From Acidobacteriota bacterium (GTDB lineage: Bacteria > Acidobacteriota > Blastocatellia > RBC074), in NCBI GenBank assembly GCA_016196035.1, contig JACPYM010000091.1:123758-187757 (forward strand): a stretch of 64,000 nt of DNA, given 5' to 3'. The notes beneath the pieces were generated by a model, which saw only the letters and a list, made by a program, of their open reading frames with translations, was not told where the DNA came from and made no database searches. Every line of letters starts with the position of its first letter. The stretch's first letter is position 1. A program made the translations under genes and the position numbers. Below, piece by piece: positions 35,392 through 44,307 of this stretch.

Positions 35392-36255
35392 ATGTTGAAA
35401 AGTCTGAAAACCACTCTCGAAATGATCAAGATCGAGCACACGCTGTTCGCCCTGCCCTTCGCCTTGCTTGGCGCAGTGCTGGCAGCGCGCGGCTTACCCA
35501 ATGGGCGCGTGCTCTTTTGGATACTCATCGCAATGGTCGGCGCGCGTTCGGCGGCGATGGCTTTCAACCGGCTAGTTGACCGCGAATTCGACGCGGCCAA
35601 TCCGCGCACGGCGCTGCGCGCGCTGCCGGCGGGCTTGTTGAGCGTGCAATTCGTGGCGCTGTTTACGCTGGCTGCGGCGGCGCTCTTCTTTTTGGCGGCG
35701 GCGATGCTGAATAAGCTGACGCTGCTGTTGTCGCCGATTGCCTTGGGGTCGGTGCTTTTCTATTCGTACACCAAACGCTTTTCGGCGCTCTGTCATTTGG
35801 TGTTGGGCTGGTGCCTCGCCATCGCGCCAACGGGCGCGTGGATTGCTGTGCGCGGAACGCTTGATTCGCCGGTGCCGCTCTTGTTGAGTTTGGCAGTGCT
35901 GTTATGGACGGCAGGCTTCGATATTATTTATGCCTGCCAGGATCGCGAGTTCGATGTGCAACAGGGTTTGCGCTCGATCCCGCAAACATTGGGCGTCGCG
36001 CGGGCGTTGTGGCTGGCGCGGCTCTTTCACGCGGCGATGTTTGCCGCGCTGGTGGCGGTTTACGTTTTGACCGGGCTGCATTGGATTGGGCTGCTGGGCA
36101 TCGTGGCGACGGCGGCGTTGCTGATTCACCAGCACCGGCTGGTGCGCGCGGATGATTTGTCGAAACTGGATCTGGCATTCTTTACGACCAACGCCTATGT
36201 CAGCGTGATCTTGTTTGTCACGGTGGCGGCAGATGTATTTTTGCTGGGGGAATGA
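35392..36255 (+). CDS. mqnP: UbiA-type prenyltransferase, probably MqnP
   Basis: The 287-residue integral membrane protein has about eight helices. [15 protein letters not shown] holds the first Asp-rich motif (NxxxDxxxD) and [21 protein letters not shown] the second; both bind the magnesium prenyl diphosphate. Directly downstream of ubiX and near mqnE, it most likely prenylates 1,4-dihydroxy-6-naphthoate in the futalosine pathway. 4-hydroxybenzoate prenyltransferase (UbiA) is the alternative. The start at 35392 (ATG) was preferred to an overlapping TTG. Confidence 0.82.
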   Translation: MLKSLKTTLEMIKIEHTLFALPFALLGAVLAARGLPNGRVLFWILIAMVGARSAAMAFNRLVDREFDAANPRTALRALPAGLLSVQFVALFTLAAAALFFLAAAMLNKLTLLLSPIALGSVLFYSYTKRFSALCHLVLGWCLAIAPTGAWIAVRGTLDSPVPLLLSLAVLLWTAGFDIIYACQDREFDVQQGLRSIPQTLGVARALWLARLFHAAMFAALVAVYVLTGLHWIGLLGIVATAALLIHQHRLVRADDLSKLDLAFFTTNAYVSVILFVTVAADVFLLGE

Positions 36256-36281
36256 GATGCATGAAAGACGGCAAGCAACCA

Positions 36282-36400
36282 GTACGGGGAGCGTGAACGA
36301 CCTGCATATTGATAGACACACAAACCGGCAAACAACCGCAATCGCGGGCTGCCCGGCAACGCTCATACGGCAACGGGCAGGTCGCTCACGCTCCCCGTAC
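36282..36400. repeat. Palindrome forming the 5' part of a reading frame
   Basis: The arm at 36282-36305 begins GTACGGGGAGCGTGA and is matched at 36377-36400 with one mismatch. It lies within the open frame of the next gene, upstream of its signal peptide. Confidence 0.85.
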
Positions 36401-36418
36401 CGCACGGGCGGCTGCGGC

Positions 36419-37081
36419 GTGCTTTTGGCTTTGCTGTTTTGCCTGGCGCTGCCCGCCCATGCGCAACTTGTGCCCGTGAACAAGTCCACGCCCACGCCTA
36501 CACCGACGCCAAAGAACGCGCCTGCGCCAATTGTGCTAGAAGCACACGCGCACGAGTACGGTGAGTTGCGCGAGTTTGTCTTGCCCATCAAGGATTTCAC
36601 GTTCAACAACCTTGCCGACGCGCCTTTCAACTTGCGTGCGGCAGGCCAAGGCAAGCGGCTGGTGCTGGTGCATTACTTTGCCGCCTGGTGCCACAGCAGC
36701 AATTATGACGTAGACACCATCAACGAACTTTATCGCAAATACAAAGATCAGGGCTTCACCGTGATCGCCGTTTGCGAGTACTCCAAACCGGACGAGTTGC
36801 GCGAATTCATCAAGCGGCACCAGCCCGAATACCCCATCGTGCTCGAAAGCAAACGCACCAAAGACCGCACCAGCACGGAGCATTACGCCTACCGCCAGGC
36901 AATGGAAGATAAGCGTGTATGGGGCACGCCGCTCAACATCTTTTTGCCGGCGGCTGATTTCCGCGCCGACAGCGCCTTCGTCACGTCGCGCACTTACATT
37001 GCGCTGGGCGAATTGATGAAGCCGGAAGTAGAGAAATTCATCCGGCAGCAATTGCAGCTTAGTGATGGAACCAAGAATTGA
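36419..37081 (+). CDS. Secreted thioredoxin-like protein with a single-cysteine CxxS site
   Basis: The reading frame is open from an ATG at 36257, but residues before about 36400 come from a palindrome. A signal peptide (CGVLLALLFCLALPAHAQ) begins at GTG 36419, so I prefer this start, giving 220 residues. A TlpA/peroxiredoxin-like domain follows: VLVHYFAAWCHSSNYDVDTINELY places one cysteine where thioredoxins have CxxC, with CHSS lacking the second cysteine. RVWGTPLNIFLPAA contains the usual cis-proline region. It sits between mqnP and mqnE without an obvious link to menaquinone. Confidence 0.68.
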   Translation: MLLALLFCLALPAHAQLVPVNKSTPTPTPTPKNAPAPIVLEAHAHEYGELREFVLPIKDFTFNNLADAPFNLRAAGQGKRLVLVHYFAAWCHSSNYDVDTINELYRKYKDQGFTVIAVCEYSKPDELREFIKRHQPEYPIVLESKRTKDRTSTEHYAYRQAMEDKRVWGTPLNIFLPAADFRADSAFVTSRTYIALGELMKPEVEKFIRQQLQLSDGTKN

Positions 37082-37085
37082 AGAT

Positions 37086-37180
37086 TAGCCACAGAGCCAC
37101 AGAGGCACAGAGCCACAGAGAAGACTTCGTTTGATCGCTGAGTCTCGCTTTCCCTCTGTGTCTCTGTGCCTCTGTGGCTA
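37086..37180. repeat. Hairpin of CACAGAG units
   Basis: Units of GCCACAGAG on the left pair with CTCTGTGGC and CTCTGTGCC units on the right. It fills the gap between the thioredoxin-like gene and mqnE. Confidence 0.85.
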
Positions 37181-37212
37181 ACCCTGATTTCGTTTTGATA
37201 TTCGGAGTCTTT

Positions 37213-38328
37213 ATGTTGGAAACCTATTTTCTGGATCGAGACCTCTTGCCCATTGCTGAAAAAGTTTCAGCGGGCGAACGGCTGAGCTTTGATGATGGCA
37301 TGACGCTGTTTCGCAGCCATGATCTGCACGGCGTCGGACGCTTGGCGGACATCGTGCGCCGCCGCAAACATGGACTGGCAACCTACTTCAACGTCAATCG
37401 CCATTTGAATCCCACGAATTACTGCTACGCCGATTGCAAATTCTGCGGCTTCTTCGTCAAACACAACCAGGAAGGCGGCTACACGCACAGCTTGGAAGAG
37501 TCGCTGAACGTCGCGCGCGCGGCCACGGCCCAGGGCGCGACTGAATTGCACATCGTCGGCGGCTTGAATACGCGGCTGCCCTTTTCCTATTACACCGACC
37601 TGCTCGCGGCGCTCAAACGCGAATTCCCCAAGCTGCACCTGAAAGCCTTCACGATGGTCGAACTCGATTTCTTCGCCAAGTTCTACAAAATGACGGACGA
37701 AGAAGTCATCGCCAAACTCACTGCCGCAGGCATGGATTCCTGCCCCGGCGGCGGCGCGGAAGTCTTTGCCGAAGCCACGCGCGAAAAGATTTGCACACAC
37801 AAAACCGACGGACAACGCTGGCTCGACATGGCGGGCAAGGTGCATCAGGCCGGGATCAAAACCAACGCGACGATCCTTTACGGCCACGTCGAAACCACTG
37901 AAGACCGCGTGGATCACTTCGTCCGCTTGCGCGAGCAGCAGGACAAGAGCGGCGGTTTTCAATGCTTCATCCCGCTGGCCTTTTATCCGCCGGGCACACA
38001 ACTGGCGCACCTGCCCGGCCCGTCCGGCATTGACAGCCTGAAGGTCATCGCTGTCTCGCGGTTGCTGCTGGACAACTTCGATCACATCAAGGCGTACTGG
38101 GTGATGCTGGGCAAACGGCTGGCCCAGACGGCGCTGCATTTCGGCGCCAATGATTTCGACGGCACGATCACCGGCGGCGGCGAATTGATGGAGTCCTATC
38201 TGGTCGAAGGCAAGAACGACAACGAAGCCAGCAAAGACGACATCGTGACACTGATCAAAGAGGCCGGGTTTGAGCCGATTGAGCGCGATACGCTGTATCA
38301 TCCATTGCGCAAATTTGCAGCGGCATAG
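37213..38328 (+). CDS. mqnE: Aminofutalosine synthase MqnE (radical SAM)
   Basis: The 371-residue protein has the radical SAM cluster motif CYADCKFC near residue 74 (CxxxCxxC) and the [13 protein letters not shown] lead-in. [19 protein letters not shown] and [30 protein letters not shown] match MqnE, which joins the chorismate-derived enol ether with SAM to give aminofutalosine. Length agrees. GGAG lies before the ATG. It is separated from ubiX and mqnP by the thioredoxin-like gene, but all lie on one strand. Confidence 0.93.
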   Translation: MLETYFLDRDLLPIAEKVSAGERLSFDDGMTLFRSHDLHGVGRLADIVRRRKHGLATYFNVNRHLNPTNYCYADCKFCGFFVKHNQEGGYTHSLEESLNVARAATAQGATELHIVGGLNTRLPFSYYTDLLAALKREFPKLHLKAFTMVELDFFAKFYKMTDEEVIAKLTAAGMDSCPGGGAEVFAEATREKICTHKTDGQRWLDMAGKVHQAGIKTNATILYGHVETTEDRVDHFVRLREQQDKSGGFQCFIPLAFYPPGTQLAHLPGPSGIDSLKVIAVSRLLLDNFDHIKAYWVMLGKRLAQTALHFGANDFDGTITGGGELMESYLVEGKNDNEASKDDIVTLIKEAGFEPIERDTLYHPLRKFAAA

Positions 38329-38399
38329 TCTGCCGCTCGCGAGGCCTTCAATTCCTGGCAATTCACAACTGGTGCGGATTCGCGCGCTGAGGAGAGTTG

Positions 38400-38699
38400 A
38401 TGGAACAACCAATCTGGAATTTTGAGCAAGAACCGGCAACTGCGGCATTGAATGAGACGGACGTCAATTTGCGCGCTTATTTCGACCGCATGGACGATGC
38501 GCAGATGCAGCAATACCGCAGCGACTGGACGGACGAGCAACTCATCGAATGGGATGGCAACTTCAAAGATGATGGCACGCTTTTCATTCTCTGCTGCGAA
38601 CGCGATGTGGAAATAGCCGAGTATCGCGCGGTGCTGGAACAAGCCATCGAATATCGCAAGCGCGTCAGGCCACTGGTTTCGCGCCAGGCCGGTGCTTGA
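38400..38699 (+). CDS. Small hypothetical protein
   Basis: This 99-residue acidic protein is not recognised. It has no signal peptide or membrane segment. GGAG lies five bases before the ATG, and the frame has normal codon use, so it is probably real. It follows mqnE by 70 bases on the same strand. The sequence is helix-rich, with [20 protein letters not shown] and a C-terminal [15 protein letters not shown]. Function unknown. Confidence 0.55.
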   Translation: MEQPIWNFEQEPATAALNETDVNLRAYFDRMDDAQMQQYRSDWTDEQLIEWDGNFKDDGTLFILCCERDVEIAEYRAVLEQAIEYRKRVRPLVSRQAGA

Positions 38700-38792
38700 T
38701 CAGGCACTATTTCAACCTCAGCACCCGCCAAGCACCCAAATGCCTACCGCCTCGGCGCGCGCGCCGCAGGGGTGAGGGTTTGCCACTGACCC

Positions 38793-39188
38793 TTATTTAC
38801 AGCCGCGCAGTTGCGTATCAATTTTGCAAATATGGTTGGTCAGCCAATTGGAAGCCGTCCCATACATTTCATTGACTAATTCGCGCGTCGCGCCATCTTT
38901 GTCATACTGCTGCTGGTAACGACTCACCAGCGCCATGAATTTATCATGCGCTTCCTGATTGACCTTGGCCGTGGGGCATTTGACACGGTGCATGCAAAGC
39001 TCTTCGTATACAAAATGCGTTTGGGCATACATCGTCATGTATTGCAGCACCGCGCCTACAATCTCGCCCTCCACCGTGTCTTGATTCAATTGCGTCTCAA
39101 GGCGGTTCACATAATCGAAAAGGCGTTGGTGTTGCGCATCTATGGTTTCTTCGCCAGTGGCATATTTGACGCTCCAGTAAACAGGCAT
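38793..39188 (-). CDS. Bacteriohemerythrin
   Basis: The 131-residue protein binds a di-iron centre and oxygen. The histidine and acid ligands lie in the four-helix pattern: WSVKYATGEETIDAQHQRLF, QTHFVYEE, NQEAHDKFM, and NWLTNHICKIDTQLRG, which match single-domain hemerythrins in order and spacing. It could store or sense oxygen in the cytoplasm. AGGAG lies before the ATG 39186-39188. It is alone on its strand. Confidence 0.88.
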   Translation of the reverse strand: MPVYWSVKYATGEETIDAQHQRLFDYVNRLETQLNQDTVEGEIVGAVLQYMTMYAQTHFVYEELCMHRVKCPTAKVNQEAHDKFMALVSRYQQQYDKDGATRELVNEMYGTASNWLTNHICKIDTQLRGCK

Positions 39189-39672
39189 GGAAATTGTCTC
39201 CTGTAAAAAATGTGCCGGGATGCTGGCGTATGGCGTACCGCTCACTCAGAAGTGCGGAGTTGGGTGGGACGGAACGATGCCGCTTGCAAGTCTCTATTAA
39301 CAAAATGCCCTTGCCCATTCAACACTTTTTTTCCGTGCTGACGAAATAAACCGGACCAGAGGAAAGAATCCGTTCTGAGCGAAACGCTGGGGTCGTTGTT
39401 ATGTTTTGAGCGGAACGCCACTCTCCATTGACACAACTGGTTTCCTACCGGCTTGTGACTTCATCCCCGCTATTACCCAATCTTGCTTGCTCTCGCACAT
39501 CCGGCAAGCACCCCGCATCCTCATCCCGCTAAAAATCACTTTGCTTGTGCTTCTCCCCTTGTTCTCGAAGCCAGGTAATTGTGCATGCAACCGAATTGCA
39601 ACCACCCTAATTCAGCATTCGTTTGCCCACGTCCCGACAACAATACCGATTTCCACGCTAGGGAACGTTGTC
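39189..39672. other. Intergenic region without a recognised feature
   Basis: The 484 bases between the hemerythrin and TPR-barrel genes run divergently, so both promoters should be here. The frame of the downstream gene is open back to 39406, but the N-terminus it would add has no signal peptide and is not convincing. No palindrome was seen. Confidence 0.5.
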
Positions 39673-41031
39673 ATGAAATTATTGAACCCCTGCTTATGGG
39701 CAGGTTTTGTGCTGGTTTGGCTGGCCTCCAACCTACAGGCGCAAACTGCCGAACCGCCGCCGCCCGCAAACCAGACCAGCACGTCTGCCAGCGTGCCGGT
39801 TGACGAAGCCTTACAAAACCTGCTCAATCAAGGTTACGCACATCTGGCGCGCAGCGAATGGAACGAAGCCGTCGCCAGTTTCGAGCAAGCCACGCGGCTG
39901 CGGCCGCAAGCCACCAAGCCTTGGCTGGAATTGGCCTTTGCCCTGGTCGCCAATCAGCAACATGAAAAAGCAGTCAAGGCGTTGGAAGAAGTCTTGCGGC
40001 TTGAACCAACGAATCTCGTGGCCCGTTCCCAACTCGGCTATTTGTTGATCCGGCTGGAGCGGTTGCGCGAAGCCATTGACATCTTTTTGATGGTCGAACA
40101 GCGCGACCAGCAAAATTTCCACTACAAACTGCAACTGGGTTATTTGTACGATGGCGTCAACAACAAGCAGAAAGCGCGCGAGTGGTTCCTCGCCGCCAGC
40201 CTCGCGCCTGATCCGGCGATTCGGCAAAAGGCGCAGGAAGCCTTGAAAAACCTGGCCCCCGTGCTGTTTGCGCGCCGCTGGATTTGGGCCAATGAAATTT
40301 ATGCCGCGCCGTTTTACCAAGCCCGTTTCAACAATTTCATCGCCCCGTTCATTTGGCGCAGCGGCCTGGTGCTGTCGGCCAAAGCCGGGCTTGAGGTATA
40401 TGCCAGTACCCGTTTGACGCGCGACACACGTTCGACGGCGGGCGGCGCGCCGCAAATCTTCTCCGATAACTTCGCGGTGCTCGCGCTGGGTCTGCGCGGA
40501 CGGCCTTTCAAAAATGCGTTGACGGTTTATGGCGAAGCGGGCTTGGCCATAAACCTGATGCCGAGTACGCACTCAACCGTGCGCGCCCGCAGCGATTACC
40601 GATTCGGCACTTACTTTTCTCACCTCTGGGGCAAACGCGCCGCCACGCCCGCCTTGGCCTTCCCGTTCAATCCCGTCGGCGAAGTCTATTTCGACGTGAG
40701 TTATTACAGCCGCTTTCGTCACAACATCATTGGCTATGTGCAGGCGCGCCAGGGCGTGCGCGTGCTGCAATACAAAGAAACCGCCCTTGAAATCTATGGC
40801 CGCGGCAACTTGGTCAAAGACAGGGGCCGCGACTATTACAACAACCTCGCTGAACTGGGCGCAGGCGCTGCATTCACACCCTGGCGCTGCGCCGGCATAA
40901 AACTGACCGCCGAATACCTGCGCGGCCGTTATTTCGGCCTACACCGTCCCAATGAACCCAATCCCTATCGCTCACATTACGGAGATTTCCGCTTCGGCGT
41001 AATCTTCGGCAAGTACCTCGTCAAAGAGTAA
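39673..41031 (+). CDS. NfrA-like outer-membrane protein: TPR domain plus beta-barrel
   Basis: The 452-residue protein has a signal peptide (to about LQAQ, residue 25), then tetratricopeptide repeats (about residues 48-190, for example WNEAVASFEQATRLRPQATK and HEKAVKALEEVLRLEPTN). The rest is rich in alternating aromatic strands (RFNNFIAPFIWRSGLVLSA, YRFGTYFSHLWG, HYGDFRFGVIFGKYLV), typical of an outer-membrane barrel, and ends near the last aromatic. This TPR-barrel layout fits NfrA/BcsC-type exporters. It is followed after 27 bases by an NfrB-like glycosyltransferase, so a secretion role for a polysaccharide is inferred. Confidence 0.75.
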   Translation: MKLLNPCLWAGFVLVWLASNLQAQTAEPPPPANQTSTSASVPVDEALQNLLNQGYAHLARSEWNEAVASFEQATRLRPQATKPWLELAFALVANQQHEKAVKALEEVLRLEPTNLVARSQLGYLLIRLERLREAIDIFLMVEQRDQQNFHYKLQLGYLYDGVNNKQKAREWFLAASLAPDPAIRQKAQEALKNLAPVLFARRWIWANEIYAAPFYQARFNNFIAPFIWRSGLVLSAKAGLEVYASTRLTRDTRSTAGGAPQIFSDNFAVLALGLRGRPFKNALTVYGEAGLAINLMPSTHSTVRARSDYRFGTYFSHLWGKRAATPALAFPFNPVGEVYFDVSYYSRFRHNIIGYVQARQGVRVLQYKETALEIYGRGNLVKDRGRDYYNNLAELGAGAAFTPWRCAGIKLTAEYLRGRYFGLHRPNEPNPYRSHYGDFRFGVIFGKYLVKE

Positions 41032-41058
41032 CCACGCAACCGGCTGAGGAAATGCGGA

Positions 41059-42876
41059 ATGAGCCTACCACGTCTGGTGTCGGTGGTAGGAGCGTGCTTC
41101 GTCTTCCCAGCATCCCCGCTCGATAGTTCCCCGCTCATTCAGACGAGCTTGCTTTGGGGCCACTACCCCGCCCTGATCCTAGCGCTCGGCGAATGGGCTT
41201 CCACGCTCAACTACTGGCTTCTAGCCCCCGCTCAGGCGGCACAACACACGTGTGCTGCTTGCCCAACATACACGCTGTTGTTCGGCGTTGCGCAAACGGC
41301 GGGCACGCCGCTCTCTGCCTACCTGCTCGGCCTCGCGCAATCGTTCTTCTTGACGCTGCAACACGCCTGGCATGAACTGAATTGGGCGGAGTGGTGGTTC
41401 TTATGCCTGGCCCTGGGAAATTTGCTGAGCGGTCTGGATGACCTCTTTATTGACATCTATTACTGGACGACCCTGGCCGTGCGCCGCTGCAAATATCCGC
41501 GCAGCAAACGCCCGCAACTGAGCGAAGACGAGTTGCTCGCCTATCCGCAAAAGCGCGGCGCGATCTTCATCGCCGCCTGGCACGAAGACGACGTGATCGA
41601 AGAGATGCTCGTCACCAATAACCAACTCATCAACTACGACAACTTCGATTTTGTCGTCGCCTGTTATCCCAACGACGAACCGACGCTGGCCAGAGTCCGC
41701 GCTGCCCAGCAACGCCTGCCCAACATCGTGCTGGCCGTTAATCCCAAACCTGGCCCGTCGAATAAAGCCGATAATCTCAACGCCGCCTTCCTGGCGTTGT
41801 GCCGCCACGAAGAAGAGACCGGCCAGCAATATGAATTCATCGTGATGCACGACCCCGAAGACATTCTGCATCCGCTGGAATTGCGCGTGTACAACTACCT
41901 GCTGACGTTGCGCGCACCCGACATGATTCAAAGCCCGATTTTTCCACTCGAAGAGCCCTGGCGGCATTTCACCGCGTCCAGTTACATGGACGAATTCGCC
42001 GAGACGCACACCAAAGACATTTTTGTGCGCGGCTGGATGGGCGGCTTTGTGCCGAGCGCGGGTGTGGGCACTTGCATCGCCCGCAACGTGCTCGACAAAT
42101 TACAGGAAGAGCACGGCGCGAAAATCTTCAACACCGAATCGCTGACCGAAGATTACGATTTCGGCTTGCGCTTAAAGATGGCTGGCGGCAAACAGATGTT
42201 CGTGCGCCCCATCGTCTTGCGCACGCGCGATGCCCAAGGCAACCGGCTGGCCGAACCATACAAAGAAATGATCACGACGCGGGCGCATTTCCCTTCGACG
42301 TTTTATACGGCGTTGCGGCAACGCACGCGCTGGATGGTCGGCATCATCTTTCAGAACTGGAAGCAATTCGGCTGGATCGGTGATTTTCGCACGCGCTGGC
42401 TGCTCTTTCACGACCGCAAAGGCGTTTGGGCCAATCCGCTGGTGCTGGTCAATTACATATTCCTGCTGGTTTGCCTGACGCACGCTTCGTTGCATTGGCT
42501 GGTCTGGCCCGGCCTGTCGCCCCTGTTGAGTGAAGCTTGGTGGATACGCGGCGCGTTCGTCGCCTGTTTATTGATGATGCTCAATCGGGTCGTGCAACGC
42601 ATGATCGCAACGACGCGCATTTACGGCTGGCGGCAGGGATTGCTCTCTGTCCCGCGACTGCCCTGGGACAATCTGATCAACATCAGCGTGGCCTTCCGTG
42701 CAACCAATCAATTTGTAACCTCAGAGCTAAAAGGCGCCAAGATCGCCTGGGACAAGACGCAGCACTTCTTTCCGACCGAAGGCGCGGCGGGCGGTAAAAC
42801 GCCGAATTATCTGGATTCGCCCCAACAGGCTGCGGCTGAAATTCCCGTGCGACAGGCGGTTGGTGGTAACGGGTAA
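41059..42876 (+). CDS. NfrB-like membrane glycosyltransferase, family 2
   Basis: The 605-residue protein has N-terminal membrane segments with the GLDDLFIDIYYW motif, then a GT2 domain: FIAAWHEDDVIEEML, HDPEDILHPLELRVYNYL (DxE/D metal site), PSAGVGTCIARNVL, TEDYDFGLRL (catalytic acid), and RQRTRWMVGI (RxxRW polymerase motif). C-terminal helices follow. This combination matches NfrB, the synthase of an N4-phage adsorption polysaccharide. The C-terminal cyclic di-GMP-binding domain of E. coli NfrB is missing here (605 against about 745 residues). It is paired with an NfrA-like gene. Confidence 0.8.
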   Translation: MSLPRLVSVVGACFVFPASPLDSSPLIQTSLLWGHYPALILALGEWASTLNYWLLAPAQAAQHTCAACPTYTLLFGVAQTAGTPLSAYLLGLAQSFFLTLQHAWHELNWAEWWFLCLALGNLLSGLDDLFIDIYYWTTLAVRRCKYPRSKRPQLSEDELLAYPQKRGAIFIAAWHEDDVIEEMLVTNNQLINYDNFDFVVACYPNDEPTLARVRAAQQRLPNIVLAVNPKPGPSNKADNLNAAFLALCRHEEETGQQYEFIVMHDPEDILHPLELRVYNYLLTLRAPDMIQSPIFPLEEPWRHFTASSYMDEFAETHTKDIFVRGWMGGFVPSAGVGTCIARNVLDKLQEEHGAKIFNTESLTEDYDFGLRLKMAGGKQMFVRPIVLRTRDAQGNRLAEPYKEMITTRAHFPSTFYTALRQRTRWMVGIIFQNWKQFGWIGDFRTRWLLFHDRKGVWANPLVLVNYIFLLVCLTHASLHWLVWPGLSPLLSEAWWIRGAFVACLLMMLNRVVQRMIATTRIYGWRQGLLSVPRLPWDNLINISVAFRATNQFVTSELKGAKIAWDKTQHFFPTEGAAGGKTPNYLDSPQQAAAEIPVRQAVGGNG

Positions 42877-42898
42877 GGTTGGCCGGGGCTGTTAGCTC

Positions 42899-43059
42899 GG
42901 TAGCGTCCTAAAGTTGTGTTGCCAGCGAGTGCAAGCTGTTTCCCCACGAAGCCACTCGAAGAAAACACGAAGCTGCTTGGCGTTCTTCGTGTTTTCTTCG
43001 GGTGGCTTCGTGGGGAAACAGCTTTGTTTTAGGCAGCAACACAGGAATAGGACACAACT
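42899..43059. mobile_element. 161 bp composite repeat, copy 2
   Basis: Same length and flanks as the element at 30404-30564, with GGTAGCGTCCTAAAGTTGTG at the left and AATAGGACACAACT at the right. The central hairpin belongs to the same CACACGAAG family but its loop differs. It separates the glycosyltransferase gene from the cytochrome gene. Confidence 0.8.
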
Positions 43060-43065
43060 GTTGGC

Positions 43066-44091
43066 TCAGTATTCGCACAACGCACTTTTGACGTCGTACT
43101 TCTTGACCTGTTTGAACTGCCCTTCTTCCTGGCTATGGCAATCAAAACAAATGGGCGCGCGCGGCAAGCGGCGATGCTTTTGCGTGGCCGTGGCCGGATC
43201 GGCGGCGTGCACCTGATGGCAATTCAGGCAGGTCTGGCTTTCATCATTCACCGCCACATCACGCACATTGCGCCAGACGTGACGATCACCGGGATTTAGT
43301 TGCGCAGCATCGGCGCGCTTCCAATCTACCGCGTAATCCTGAAACAGATTGTCACCCGCGATGAACGTATTCGGATAGGGCAAGCCGGTGGATTTTGATT
43401 TGGCCGCGCCCCCGTCGCCGCGCAGATGGCATTGCGCGCATAACGACGTGACAACCTCTTTGCCGGTGCGATTCTTTTTTGAGAGCAAGACCAGCGAGGT
43501 GTCGTTGCTATGATCCATTGAGACATTGCCGTGGCAGGCGTAGCAATCCAGCCCAAAGGCCGCAAACGTGCGCGTTTTGGCATCCACAGCCGTTGCGTGA
43601 CAACCGGCGCAACTATTCGCGAACCCCTCTTTGTCCCAAGCCGGTTTCTCAGCATTGCGCCATTCGACTACTTTCTTATCCGCCCCCAACACCGCCTGCG
43701 CATTCAGCAAATCAAATTTCCCGTAGCCGTCTTTTTTGAGCAAGCGCACGTAATGCCGACTGCCCAGGAAGTATTCGATCTCGCCCTCGACTTTGGCGAC
43801 CGCTGGATTGGCTTTGAGCAGCGGCGCCAACTCCACCGCATCTTCGCGCTGCCGCAGCGTCACACCGTGCGCGTTCTTTTGCCACGTCGCGCCAATGGTG
43901 TTGCGATGACAGAACAAACACTCATCGCCGTGCGCAAATTCGGGCACCGCGCCCCCCGCGTGGTTCTTGCCCCATGCGGCGGGATCGAGCGGCTTTTTGT
44001 CTTGCGCCTTGTCTTGGCTCTGCACGCCGCGTTGCGCTAAAAACGCCAGCGCCAACAACACGAAGAGAAATTTGTGATTTCTGCCAATCAT
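43066..44091 (-). CDS. Secreted multihaem (six-haem) cytochrome c
   Basis: The 341-residue protein has a signal peptide and six CxxCH sites: CLFCH, CAGCH, CYACH, CAQCH, CLNCH and CFDCH. Spacing resembles the cytochrome c554/doubled CXXCH group of electron-transfer proteins. It would sit in the periplasm and pass electrons between donors and a terminal acceptor. GGGGGA precedes the ATG. The stop lies seven bases from the 161 bp repeat. The partner enzyme is not visible in the window. Confidence 0.85.
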   Translation of the reverse strand: MIGRNHKFLFVLLALAFLAQRGVQSQDKAQDKKPLDPAAWGKNHAGGAVPEFAHGDECLFCHRNTIGATWQKNAHGVTLRQREDAVELAPLLKANPAVAKVEGEIEYFLGSRHYVRLLKKDGYGKFDLLNAQAVLGADKKVVEWRNAEKPAWDKEGFANSCAGCHATAVDAKTRTFAAFGLDCYACHGNVSMDHSNDTSLVLLSKKNRTGKEVVTSLCAQCHLRGDGGAAKSKSTGLPYPNTFIAGDNLFQDYAVDWKRADAAQLNPGDRHVWRNVRDVAVNDESQTCLNCHQVHAADPATATQKHRRLPRAPICFDCHSQEEGQFKQVKKYDVKSALCEY

Positions 44092-44151
44092 TCTTGTCCC
44101 CCCACTTGTTTAGATTGGTTTGCGGTTGAGTGTACAGCAAGACGCGCTCCT

Positions 44152-44272
44152 CTGGGTACGCAGCGCTTCCAGCGTGCGGGCGTGGCAAGAGACGCGATGA
44201 TGCCGAAGAGTTTCCTTTCAGCATTACTCCGTCTGCTGCCGAGACTGCACGCTGGAAGCGCTGCGTACCCAG
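44152..44272. repeat. Palindrome of the TGGGTACGCA family with 26-base arms
   Basis: Arms at 44152-44177 and 44247-44272 are perfectly complementary and start CTGGGTACGCAGCGCTTCC. The centre includes CAGCATTACTCCGTCTG, shared with the copy at 14144-14264. Confidence 0.88.
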
Positions 44273-44307
44273 GTGAGCGCGCCTTTTGATGTATGCACGT
44301 GCTTTGA

